Below are positions 17,796 through 25,937 of a DNA stretch of 64,000 nt, one piece after another (positions within the stretch are counted from its first letter, which is position 1; every line of letters begins with the position of its first letter). The DNA lies in NCBI RefSeq assembly GCF_007341385.1, contig NZ_VJYD01000018.1, positions 30,429-94,428 on the forward strand. Reading direction: 5' to 3'. This stretch comes from Flavobacterium daemonense (GTDB lineage Bacteria; Bacteroidota; Bacteroidia; Flavobacteriales; Flavobacteriaceae). The translations under genes were made by a program, and so were the position numbers. The notes beneath the pieces were generated by a model. The model was given only the letters and a program-made list of their open reading frames with translations. It was not told where the DNA came from and did not search any database.

Positions 17796-18692
17796 TTATT
17801 TAGTATAATATTCCTTTAAAATAGGAACAATTCTAACTTTATAAAAAATCTTCTCTTTGACACCTAATTTTTTTCCCATTTCTTTATCAATTAATGGTTT
17901 TATATCATAAAACTCTTTTGTTGTACTTTTCCAACCATTGTCTAAACTTGGAGCACACTCAATTTCTATTAAAGTCTCCTTTTTGAAAATTTCTTGAAAT
18001 TTTTTAAATAGAATATTTGTTTCAATATGTTTTTTATTTACTAAAAGCATTCCTTTTTTAATCCCCTCACAATTGCAGAATGAGATTTCATTCTCTTCCG
18101 AACTTGATTCAACTACATACTGTTCAGCAAAACTTTTTAAAATATAGTCCAAAAGTTCTATATCATTATAATGAGAAGATTCATTAATAAAGAATAACGA
18201 TTTGTCTATAAATAACTGCCATAATGATTGATTAAGCAACTCGACCCCTCCATGTGAAATACCTGGTAATTTAGAACTTTCTTGTAATAGAAAATAAGCA
18301 TTTTTATCTTCTAATTGTTGGATACGAATTAGTAATAATTGAGTAAATAGTGTTGGTTTTGGATCTTCAAGATGATCATCATCACGACTGTCATTATTGT
18401 TTTCTAAATAATTTTGAAAAGCTTCTCTATAATTCTTATCTAATAAATCTTTAATTTTAATATCCTCTATAAAAACATTTTTGTATTTATACTTTTTAAA
18501 TTCAATATCCTTTTTATCAAATAAAGAATTATCAAGATTAATGTTGCTTGACAAGGTTTCACTATTAGAGTTAATTGTTAAGGGCATATTTTCTATTGTT
18601 TTTTTTGACTCGATATTATGTTCTTCAGTGCTACTTTTTTTATTACATGATATTATGGCTAACGAAGCCAATATTAAAAAAATCTGTTTCAT
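17796..18692 (-). CDS. Lipoprotein, candidate immunity protein of the effector
   Basis: A 298-residue protein with a lipoprotein signal peptide (MKQIFLILASLAIISCNKKS; lipobox IISC, acylated cysteine C17). The mature part is charged and mostly polar and matches no family I recognise. A short motif SFCNCEGIKKGMLLVNKKH lies near residue 200. It starts only 7 bp after the stop of the 807-residue cell-wall effector. A periplasmic lipoprotein encoded directly downstream of a peptidoglycan-targeting effector is the expected layout for an immunity protein, so that role is inferred from position and localisation. Base composition is even more AT-rich than the neighbours, which fits an acquired cargo gene. 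Confidence 0.65.
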   Translation of the reverse strand: MKQIFLILASLAIISCNKKSSTEEHNIESKKTIENMPLTINSNSETLSSNINLDNSLFDKKDIEFKKYKYKNVFIEDIKIKDLLDKNYREAFQNYLENNNDSRDDDHLEDPKPTLFTQLLLIRIQQLEDKNAYFLLQESSKLPGISHGGVELLNQSLWQLFIDKSLFFINESSHYNDIELLDYILKSFAEQYVVESSSEENEISFCNCEGIKKGMLLVNKKHIETNILFKKFQEIFKKETLIEIECAPSLDNGWKSTTKEFYDIKPLIDKEMGKKLGVKEKIFYKVRIVPILKEYYTK

Positions 18693-18699
18693 AATTTAA

Positions 18700-21123
18700 T
18701 TACTTTATAATTTTTACTTTACCTGGTTTTATGGTCGGGTTTATTTTATGATATTCTAGCCACCAGTCATAAATACGTTTTGCATCAGCATCGAAGACCC
18801 TTATACATCCACTAGTTCTTAATAATTTAGGATTCTCAAGAGGTAAATAAGTACCTTTTTCTTCTTGTCGTCCTCCATGTATCCTAATTTCAGACCTACC
18901 ACTTTTGTCAATTTCATCTCCAGAACCTTTTATTGGTTCGAATACTAATCTAGGATTTGGCCCATATGCGATTCTGTCTCCTCCACTTTTAAAAGGAGAA
19001 CTACTAATATTATACATTCCAAAGGGAGTATCGTTACTGTTTTTAGTTCTGTCTTCTCCTTTCCAACCTTCCATCAAACAATCTGATATTGTCAAAACTA
19101 AATTTTTATTATGATCAAAAATTTCAATTGTTCCCCTTCGACAATTTTTCCTCTGTTTTTTATCATGTGTACATTTTTTTCCAGTATATTTTTCTGTTAT
19201 GATTACATTCCAAGTCCCTGATTCTATATTTGGTTTAGAAACTTCATCTTTATTACAGGTAAAAATATTTGTTTTGTTATTTTTACCATTATTGAAGTAA
19301 TCTTTTACATATTCTTCTATTTCCCATATATAAGTTTTCCCTTCACCATCATATTTTTTATTACCGCCTTTTTTAACTTTTTCCTTTTCTCCTTCTTCGT
19401 AAAAAAAGCCGGGATTTTGTCTGTAACCAAAATGTCTGGATTTACTTAAATCAGTTAAAGTTTTACCATCATTCTTATATACTAAAGCATATTCGTTATC
19501 AAACACAACATGATTTGGTGTACTTCCTTTTCCTATATCTACCGGCATTAAAATTGATAAATAGAAATCTGTTAATGTCACTAATTTAGATTTCTTTTTT
19601 TCTAAATATTTTTCAACATAATCTAATTGTTGAATTGCGGTCATTTTTAGAAGTGCATCTCGCGAAGTTCCAATTGATTCAGCAGCGTCGTCTCCAAACT
19701 GAATTAAACCCACATAACTTGATCCTTTTCCTGCAGTTGGAGAGAATGTTCTTCCTGTTTCAAGAGCCATAGCTGCCATCAATAAATTTGGATCTTTTCC
19801 TAATCTTTTGGAAATCTCTACAACTTTTTTCCTAAACTCACATGAAACTTTATTTCCCCATATCAAATCATTACTCTTGCATTCACAAATATTTTCTTTT
19901 TCATTCTTTTCAACTTTAGGCACATTAACTGTCAAAACCTTATTAGTTGTTTCAACAGGATCCTGCTTGAAAACAGTAGCATCAACATCAACAACTGCAC
20001 TTTTAACAAAATCATGTGTTTGCAAAACTTCGATTTCAGCAAATAATTCCTGCTCGTTTCCTTCAGCCCAATTGCTTCCGCCTAGACTTCTAGGTATTGC
20101 ATCTAATGGGACAACTATTGCATGAAGATCCGATTTTATCGTGAAGTTTTCAGTAAACAGCAGATCATTGCTTACCAAATCTTCATCATACAATTTGAGG
20201 CAAACTTCTTTTCCTGGTAATCCTGTTGAACTTATCCAGACTTTAATCTGTTTTTCCTTAAATATGCCTTTAATCTGATTTCCGGCAGTATCTGTAATAT
20301 GTACAGCGCTAATTTTACCTTTTACTGCTTTTGAGGAAGTAGGCTCATGTGAATCATTTTTAGGTTTCTGCTCCGCAGGTTTGTTTTTAACCGGCTGTTG
20401 CGGAGTTGTTTTTCCTTTGTACGGAGCTACTGGCGTTTCAAGCGCATTGATATTGATATTATTGCTGGCTATTTTGCCATCATTGTACTCTGCGGTTACA
20501 TAAAACTCATGAATTTTATCTTTTTCGTGACCTCCTCTTTCAGCAATTTTTGCAAAACTTGGTTTTAATAAAAAATTAATATCTGCCTTCCCAAATTTTA
20601 CAATTCCTGAAAGTGTTTCTATATAGTTTTTTTCATTGGCTTTATTATGTCCGGCGCCTTTTACATCATCTTCCCACATTGTAACACATATTCTTCGTTT
20701 TTCCATGTTCAGACAAAATACCCTTGCTTTAACAGTTTGTCCGTATGATAAACGTCCGTTTATTTGGGCTCCGTTTTTATCTAGTAATTCGATATGATCA
20801 ATTTTTGGTTTTGCAGATAGTGGTTTAATATCTAATCGCGCCACTTTCTCGCCTTTTTTAACTAGAATTCGAATGCCATTTCTCGTAAGACTTTTTTCCA
20901 AAAAAGTATAAGAAACTTTATTTCCACTCTTATCATTCTCTTTTGTTTTTCGCCATCTACCCCATTCTAATACATAAACTTCCCAATAAACAGGATCATA
21001 AGAAAAGCTATTTTCTTTGTTGAAAGGACTACTTGGAGCTTTCTCAAAAAAGTCACTTACAGTATATAACTCAAGAACACCAACTACGGGGTTTGGATTT
21101 CCTATTATTTTAAAATTTGACAT
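18700..21123 (-). CDS. Predicted type VI-type effector with lysozyme-like and L,D-transpeptidase (YkuD)-like domains
   Basis: An 807-residue protein without a signal peptide. Residues 1-240 form a beta-rich N-terminal region of a type seen beside PAAR-like genes in Bacteroidota. A Pro/Lys-rich linker follows at about 240-270, then a second beta region to about 400. About residues 420-560 resemble a lysozyme/transglycosylase fold: DPNLLMAAMALETGRTFSP, with candidate catalytic E455, then YVGLIQFGDDAAESIGTS. Residues about 650-800 resemble a YkuD domain, with TPFGMYNIS, H749 in RIHGG and C773 in RTSGCIRVF. The protein could thus cut glycan strands and attack or rearrange peptide cross-links in a rival's cell wall. 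A PAAR-like gene lies upstream and a lipoprotein gene downstream. Enzymatic activity of either domain is inferred. Confidence 0.75.
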   Translation of the reverse strand: MSNFKIIGNPNPVVGVLELYTVSDFFEKAPSSPFNKENSFSYDPVYWEVYVLEWGRWRKTKENDKSGNKVSYTFLEKSLTRNGIRILVKKGEKVARLDIKPLSAKPKIDHIELLDKNGAQINGRLSYGQTVKARVFCLNMEKRRICVTMWEDDVKGAGHNKANEKNYIETLSGIVKFGKADINFLLKPSFAKIAERGGHEKDKIHEFYVTAEYNDGKIASNNININALETPVAPYKGKTTPQQPVKNKPAEQKPKNDSHEPTSSKAVKGKISAVHITDTAGNQIKGIFKEKQIKVWISSTGLPGKEVCLKLYDEDLVSNDLLFTENFTIKSDLHAIVVPLDAIPRSLGGSNWAEGNEQELFAEIEVLQTHDFVKSAVVDVDATVFKQDPVETTNKVLTVNVPKVEKNEKENICECKSNDLIWGNKVSCEFRKKVVEISKRLGKDPNLLMAAMALETGRTFSPTAGKGSSYVGLIQFGDDAAESIGTSRDALLKMTAIQQLDYVEKYLEKKKSKLVTLTDFYLSILMPVDIGKGSTPNHVVFDNEYALVYKNDGKTLTDLSKSRHFGYRQNPGFFYEEGEKEKVKKGGNKKYDGEGKTYIWEIEEYVKDYFNNGKNNKTNIFTCNKDEVSKPNIESGTWNVIITEKYTGKKCTHDKKQRKNCRRGTIEIFDHNKNLVLTISDCLMEGWKGEDRTKNSNDTPFGMYNISSSPFKSGGDRIAYGPNPRLVFEPIKGSGDEIDKSGRSEIRIHGGRQEEKGTYLPLENPKLLRTSGCIRVFDADAKRIYDWWLEYHKINPTIKPGKVKIIK

Positions 21124-21130
21124 AATACAT

Positions 21131-21493
21131 TTACTTACAAATTGAATCGTGATCTTCTAAACTCTCTTTAAATTCAGCCATATTAACCAAGGGATTGATT
21201 TGATTATGCAAGAGCGAGCTCTCTTGCATTTTTAAAGCACTCCATTGATTTATTACAGCCTGTCATGGTTTGTAACTACTTCCTGTAGGCTGTAGTTTAC
21301 AGTTCCCAAAGGTGTTTTTCTCCAGTGTTTGCCCTAATTCTTTAGTGGTGGCAATAAGTTTTTTTTCGGCATCTTTATCGTTTGCAAAGTGTTTGTTTTG
21401 CGATTTTACCTGCAAAATATCTGTTTTATCAGCTTCTTCGTTGAATTTGCATTTTAGCGTTGCACCTTGAACTACTACATGTTTTCTACTCAT
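21131..21493 (-). pseudogene. DUF4280 PAAR-like protein with in-frame TGA
   Basis: The frame from ATG at 21493 encodes MSRKHVVVQGATLKCKF, then LIATTKELGQTLEKNTFGNC, the hallmark of DUF4280 PAAR-like proteins that cap type VI-type injection tubes and carry effectors. It stops at TGA (21263-21265) after 76 residues, right after SSYKP. The same frame continues past TGA as QAVINQWSALKMQ for 43 more codons to TAA at 21131, giving about 120 residues, the family's usual length. Relatives, as I recall them, have a cysteine (KPC) at that point, one base away from TGA. This suggests a nonsense mutation; alternatives are readthrough, a sequencing error or a functional short form (21263-21493). It is 7 bp upstream of the effector gene. 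Confidence 0.7.
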
Positions 21494-21525
21494 AATTTTT
21501 TATCCAAATTAATACAATTTTCTTA

Positions 21526-21556
21526 CAAAATTACAATTATAATATTTTTCTTTCAA
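21526..21556 (-). promoter_or_regulatory. Promoter of the PAAR/effector module
   Basis: On the minus strand TTG (21554-21556), 20 nt, then TAATTTTG (21526-21533): an exact fit to the Bacteroidota promoter pattern TTG-N17-23-TAnnTTTG. The ATG of the PAAR-like gene is at 21493, leaving a leader of about 25 nt. Confidence 0.6.
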
Positions 21557-21574
21557 TTTATTTTGTTGCATAAA

Positions 21575-21606
21575 AAAAATCCATCTGTTTTATTTAGATG
21601 GATTTT
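21575..21606. terminator. Terminator between the molybdenum hydroxylase operon and the toxin module
   Basis: Hairpin aaatccatct / agatggattt with A-run and T-run on both sides, so it can work in both directions. It ends the minus-strand molybdenum hydroxylase operon just upstream of the toxin promoter. Confidence 0.8.
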
Positions 21607-21629
21607 TAAATTTTATAATATATTATTTC

Positions 21630-23834
21630 TTAAACTTTCACAGTTTCTATAATCTTATCCAAGGTAATTGGTAAATCTCTAACTCGTTTTCCGGTTGCGT
21701 TAAAAACAGCATTTGCAATTGCAGGCGCCATTCCAACCAAAGCCGTTTCGCCAAGACCTTTTGTTCCCATTGGGTTGCTGACAGGATCTTTTTTATTAAC
21801 GAAGAAAACCTCTTGTTTTTCAATATCCGCATTTACTGGAACATGATAATCAGCGAAATTATTATTTATTGGACGCCCAAAACGATGGTCAATTTCCAAC
21901 GCTTCCATCAATCCCATTCCGATGCCTCCTACTGCACCGCCATACATTTGTCCAGCCGATGTTTTTTGATTGATAACTGTTCCGATATCGGCACAAGAAA
22001 CCACGTGAGCCAATCGTATTTTTCCTAAATTCGGATTTACCAATACTTTTACAAAGTGGACTGAAAACGAATAAATCGAATATTTTTTTGCTTCGTCATT
22101 TGCTTTTGACTGATTTTCGACTTCAAAATTTTCCGGTTTATTGGCACTCATTAATGTTGCTAATGAAACTGTTTTTGAACTGTCTTTTGTAGAAGATATT
22201 ACACCATTTCCAAAAGTCAGATCTGTAATTGGAATACCTTTAAAAACAGGATTTTCAGCAGCCAATCCAATCACTTTACTTACCAGCAAATTACAAGAAT
22301 CATGAACAGCAGAGCCAACAGACGATGTTGTAGCCGATCCTCCTTGCGTAGGTCCTTTTGGCAATCCGCTTTTTCCCATTTCGATAATCACATTCTCAGC
22401 TGGCAAGCCTGTAATTTCAGCACCAATAGCCGTCATCATTGTTGCCGTTCCTGGCCCCATATCATTTACACTGCATTGCAAAACCAAATTACCGTCTGGC
22501 AAAAATTTTGCTTTTACAGCTGTCGCGCTTCGGTAACAGCCAAAAGTTCCTGTTCCCATTCCGTAACCCACAAGCCAGTTTCCTTCTTTAACAGAACCCG
22601 GTTCATTTTTACGGTTTTTCCAGCCAATGCGCTCCATTCCGCCCTCATAGCATTCTAAAAGATATTTACTGCTCCAAGGTTTGTTTTGTTCCAAATCTTT
22701 TTCGGCGTAATTTATTTTTCTGAATTCAATTGGATCCAGATTTAATTTATACGCCATTTCATCCATTGCACTTTCTAATGCAAATGAACCCGTTGCTTCC
22801 CCGGGACCGCGCATCCAAATTGGCGTGCAGGTATCCAAAGGCACAATTCTATATCGTGTTGAAACATTGGAACAATCATAAATAAATCGGGACATATTTA
22901 CGGTTCCTTCCATGAAATCTTCATAACTTGAAGTCATTGCAACCGCTTCATGCGTCAATCCGGTTAATTTTCCAGCTTTTGTGGCACCAAGCCCCATTTT
23001 CTGAATTGTATAAGGTCTGAAACCAACATTGGTAAACATTTGTTCACGATGCAAAACTAATTTTACAGGACGATTTAACTTTTTTGCCCCAATTAATGCT
23101 GCAATTTCATAAGGCCAAGTATGCAATCCCATTCCGAATGCACCTCCAAGATATTCCGAAGTTACTTCAACATCTGCTGGCGGAATTCCGAAAACTTCAC
23201 CAACGCTTCTTCTTGTTCCCTCAACACCTTGACTTTTAGTATATAAAATTGGTTTATTTCCTTCCCATTTGGCAATAATATTAGCCAACTCCATTGGATT
23301 ATGAACCTCGGTCGGAATCGTATATTCGGCTTCAAAAACAACCTCAGCATTTTTATAACCGTCATGTTCACCACGATGGTAATCATTTCCTTTATCGGTT
23401 TCTACTTTTTTCTCTTTATCGGCCGCTTTTTTAAGTTCAGTCGAATGTTCTTCTTTTATATATTCGGCCTTAATTAAACTTTTCGCATATTGCATACGTT
23501 CAAAAGTATCGGCAATAACTAATGCAATCGGCTGATCATAATATAAAATTGAATCATCTTTAAAAATCTGCAACGGCTGACCAAAATTATGTTTGTCTTT
23601 TGCTTTTTGATAGCCAACAGGTTTATCAACATTTAAATGCGTAATAACCGCCAAGACTCCCGGCGCCCACTCTGCTTTTTTAGTGTCGATAGCCTTAATT
23701 TTTCCTTTTGCAATCGTGCTTCCAACCAAACAGGCATAAACTACTCCAGGTGTTTTATATTCCGCCGAATACGTTGCTGTTCCTGTTACTTTAGCAAATC
23801 CATCTACTCTATTTATATTACTTGTCTTGCTCAT
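21630..23834 (-). CDS. Molybdenum hydroxylase large subunit (xanthine dehydrogenase family, molybdopterin-binding)
   Basis: The 734-residue catalytic subunit of a three-part molybdenum hydroxylase that oxidises an aldehyde or N-heterocycle with water. It has the aldehyde oxidase/xanthine dehydrogenase a/b hammerhead domain at residues about 15-125 (VTGTATYSAEYK) and the molybdopterin-binding region from about 145, including GGAFGMGLHTWP, MRGPGEATGSFA and GGSATTSSVGSA. The catalytic glutamate is E696 in KGLGETALVG. Length and order with the FAD and 2Fe-2S genes match the PaoABC/YagTSR type rather than classic XdhAB. The substrate is not predictable; aromatic aldehydes are the leading guess by family. 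It starts 8 bp after the FAD subunit's stop. Confidence 0.92.
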   Translation of the reverse strand: MSKTSNINRVDGFAKVTGTATYSAEYKTPGVVYACLVGSTIAKGKIKAIDTKKAEWAPGVLAVITHLNVDKPVGYQKAKDKHNFGQPLQIFKDDSILYYDQPIALVIADTFERMQYAKSLIKAEYIKEEHSTELKKAADKEKKVETDKGNDYHRGEHDGYKNAEVVFEAEYTIPTEVHNPMELANIIAKWEGNKPILYTKSQGVEGTRRSVGEVFGIPPADVEVTSEYLGGAFGMGLHTWPYEIAALIGAKKLNRPVKLVLHREQMFTNVGFRPYTIQKMGLGATKAGKLTGLTHEAVAMTSSYEDFMEGTVNMSRFIYDCSNVSTRYRIVPLDTCTPIWMRGPGEATGSFALESAMDEMAYKLNLDPIEFRKINYAEKDLEQNKPWSSKYLLECYEGGMERIGWKNRKNEPGSVKEGNWLVGYGMGTGTFGCYRSATAVKAKFLPDGNLVLQCSVNDMGPGTATMMTAIGAEITGLPAENVIIEMGKSGLPKGPTQGGSATTSSVGSAVHDSCNLLVSKVIGLAAENPVFKGIPITDLTFGNGVISSTKDSSKTVSLATLMSANKPENFEVENQSKANDEAKKYSIYSFSVHFVKVLVNPNLGKIRLAHVVSCADIGTVINQKTSAGQMYGGAVGGIGMGLMEALEIDHRFGRPINNNFADYHVPVNADIEKQEVFFVNKKDPVSNPMGTKGLGETALVGMAPAIANAVFNATGKRVRDLPITLDKIIETVKV

Positions 23835-23842
23835 AATTCAAT

Positions 23843-24823
23843 TTATTTAGATGATGCTATAGTTAATGCTTCAACAATGGCATTTGGTGCCAAAGTCAAT
23901 TTAAAATCATTATCTCCATAACTTTTTGCCCCTTTCATAGCCAAATTAGCAGCTTCCTTAAAAGTAGTTTCAGAAATGGTTTTTCCTTTCAAAAAATCCT
24001 CAGATTCAGTTAATCGCCAAGGTTTGTGTGCTACACCGCCCATTGCAAGGCGTGCATTCACGATTGTATTATTTTGAATATCCAAAGCGGCAGCAACAGA
24101 AACCAATGCAAAAGCATAACTACTTCGGTCACGAACTTTTAAATAATGCACATTTTTTGTGAAATTATTGTCCGGAATTTCAACAGAAGTAATTAATTCT
24201 TTATCCAGAAGTGTATTGTCTTTTTCTGGCGTATTTCCAGGCAGACGATGAAAATCAGAAAATTTAATTTGTCTTTTTCCTTTTGGCCCTTCAACCAAAA
24301 CTGTAGCGTCTAACGCCGCCAAAGCCACACACATATCGCTCGGGTGAACAGCAATACAGCTTTCAGAAGCCCCAAAAATTGCGTGCATTCTGTTTGAACC
24401 GCCAATAGCGCCGCAACCGCTTTTAGGAGCTCTTTTGTTGCAAGGCATATCGGTATTATAAAAATAAGAGCAACGCGTTTTTTGCAGCATATTACCGCCA
24501 ACAGTTGCCATATGTCGTATTTGTTGAGAGGCGCCAGCCGCTAAAGCCAATGCCAACAAAGGATGTTTTTCTTTTATAGAAGTATCTTCGGCAACTTGAC
24601 TGTTTTTTGCCAAAGCGCCAATCGAAACTTTTCCGTTTAAAAATTCGATTTTCTTTAAATCTAAAGCAGTAATGTCAACCAATTTATCTGGAGCCACGAC
24701 ATTTTTTTTCATTAAATCAACCAGATTGGTTCCGCCGGCAATAAATTTAGCAGATGATTCTTTACTAATGCTTGTAACCGCCGAGGCCGATGACAAGGCT
24801 CTAATTATCTGAAAGTTTTTCAT
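23843..24823 (-). CDS. Molybdenum hydroxylase FAD-binding subunit
   Basis: A 326-residue middle subunit of the molybdenum hydroxylase that passes electrons from the 2Fe-2S clusters to FAD. The FAD-binding domain of the CO dehydrogenase/xanthine dehydrogenase type shows SAKFIAGGTNLVDLMKKNV near residue 25 and IRHMATVGGNMLQKTRCSYF near 105. The following cysteine-bearing stretch (NTDMPCNKRAPKSGCGAIGG) is like the extra 4Fe-4S-binding loop of PaoB-type subunits. Its start overlaps the stop of the 2Fe-2S gene by 4 bp, which indicates coupled translation. Confidence 0.92.
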   Translation of the reverse strand: MKNFQIIRALSSASAVTSISKESSAKFIAGGTNLVDLMKKNVVAPDKLVDITALDLKKIEFLNGKVSIGALAKNSQVAEDTSIKEKHPLLALALAAGASQQIRHMATVGGNMLQKTRCSYFYNTDMPCNKRAPKSGCGAIGGSNRMHAIFGASESCIAVHPSDMCVALAALDATVLVEGPKGKRQIKFSDFHRLPGNTPEKDNTLLDKELITSVEIPDNNFTKNVHYLKVRDRSSYAFALVSVAAALDIQNNTIVNARLAMGGVAHKPWRLTESEDFLKGKTISETTFKEAANLAMKGAKSYGDNDFKLTLAPNAIVEALTIASSK

Positions 24824-25458
24824 ATTTCCTTCCCTCCTTCCTTAACTTCAGTAATTGCATCGACTATATTGTGATAAGCGCCACACCTGCAGATATTGCC
24901 GCTCATGTATTCTCTAATTTCTTCTCTGCTGTTGGCATGGCCTTCTTTTATGCAGGCAATTCCGGATATGATTTGTCCCGGAGTGCAATAACCACATTGA
25001 AAACCATCATTTTTGATAAAAGCTTCCTGCATTGGGTGCAGTTTTTTTCCTTTCGAAAGTCCTTCGATTGTTGTTACCTGCGCATTTTGCTGCATGGTAG
25101 CTAAAGTCAGGCAAGACAAAATTCGGGTTCCGTTTACATGAACGGTACACGCGCCGCATTGCCCGTGATCACAGCCTTTTTTAGTTCCTGTGAGCTGCAA
25201 TTGTTCTCGCAATAAATCAAGAAGCGTAGTTCTTGGTTCGATGTTAAGATTGTGTTTTTTTCCGTTTACTTCAATAGAAAGTGGTACTGTCTCTAAATAT
25301 TCGGCGATTTTTTCATCCCATTTTTTCTCTGAAGCCATTACCAATGAGGGCGGCGCCAAAGCAAGAGCGGTAAAAAGCCCCGATTTTTTTATAAAGTCCC
25401 GACGAGAATTTGCATCTTCATTCGCTGCCTTATTCTCATTTGTTTTTTTAGAAGCCAT
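24820..25458 (-). CDS. Molybdenum hydroxylase 2Fe-2S subunit with Tat signal
   Basis: A 212-residue small subunit carrying two 2Fe-2S clusters: a plant-ferredoxin-like motif CDHGQCGACTVHVNG with a distal Cys in ILSCLT, and the C-terminal CGYCTPGQ plus NICRCGAYHN. The N-terminus contains a twin-arginine signal (SRRDFIKKSGLFTALAL), so the assembled complex is probably exported folded to the periplasm, as for PaoA-type enzymes. First gene of the three-gene operon. A TAAATTTG on the minus strand at 25501-25508 could be its -7 element, but the upstream TTG is only 14 nt away. Confidence 0.92.
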   Translation of the reverse strand: MASKKTNENKAANEDANSRRDFIKKSGLFTALALAPPSLVMASEKKWDEKIAEYLETVPLSIEVNGKKHNLNIEPRTTLLDLLREQLQLTGTKKGCDHGQCGACTVHVNGTRILSCLTLATMQQNAQVTTIEGLSKGKKLHPMQEAFIKNDGFQCGYCTPGQIISGIACIKEGHANSREEIREYMSGNICRCGAYHNIVDAITEVKEGGKEI

Positions 25459-25578
25459 TCAGTCTATTTTTAAATTAGGAAAACACCCTTATCATCCTAA
25501 CAAATTTAACAATCTTAGAGAACAAAAAATTATAAAATTCAAACATTAGCTTTATTTAGAATAATTACAATTTCTATT

Positions 25579-25890
25579 TTAACGCAAAGGACGCAAGGTT
25601 TTTTTATATTCGTTGTGTATAGCAAACGCAAAGAACACAAAGCTTTATCAATTCTAGCTTTGCGTTCTTTGCGGTAATCTAGATTACTAACTTTAAAAAA
25701 AATCTTTGTGCGCTTTGCGTTAAAAAAACCATACCACTTTTTTAAACGCAAAGAACGCAAGTTTTTTTTATCTTTCATGTGTAAAGCAAGCGCAAAGAAC
25801 GCAAAGCTTTATCAATTCCAGCTTTGCGAATTGCGTTTATTTAGCATAACGAAGATCAAAAAAACTTGCGTGCTTTGCGGTTAAAAAAAA
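25579..25890. repeat. Two direct copies of a 145-bp palindromic 'gcaaagaacgcaaag' element
   Basis: Unit 1 (about 25579-25723) and unit 2 (about 25744-25890) both run from aacgcaaag-gacgcaag through aagctttatcaattc-agctttgcg to gctttgcg(t/g)ttaaaaaaa, and each is internally an inverted repeat. They fill the 480-bp gap between the divergent molybdenum hydroxylase operon and the cysteine desulfurase gene. No ORF is supported here. Confidence 0.8.
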
Positions 25891-25937
25891 GATATAGCAG
25901 GTTTATTTTTTTATTTTTACAAAATCAACTCAAAAGT

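Noticed and set aside
21263..21265. TGA as a selenocysteine codon in the PAAR-like gene
   Set aside because: I see no SECIS-like hairpin right after the TGA, PAAR-like proteins are not selenoproteins, and no selenocysteine genes are in the window. A nonsense change is simpler.
25866..25937. Upstream extension of the cysteine desulfurase reading frame
   Set aside because: It is encoded by the end of a palindromic repeat and lies before the conserved family start MSQQQIIYLDNNATT.
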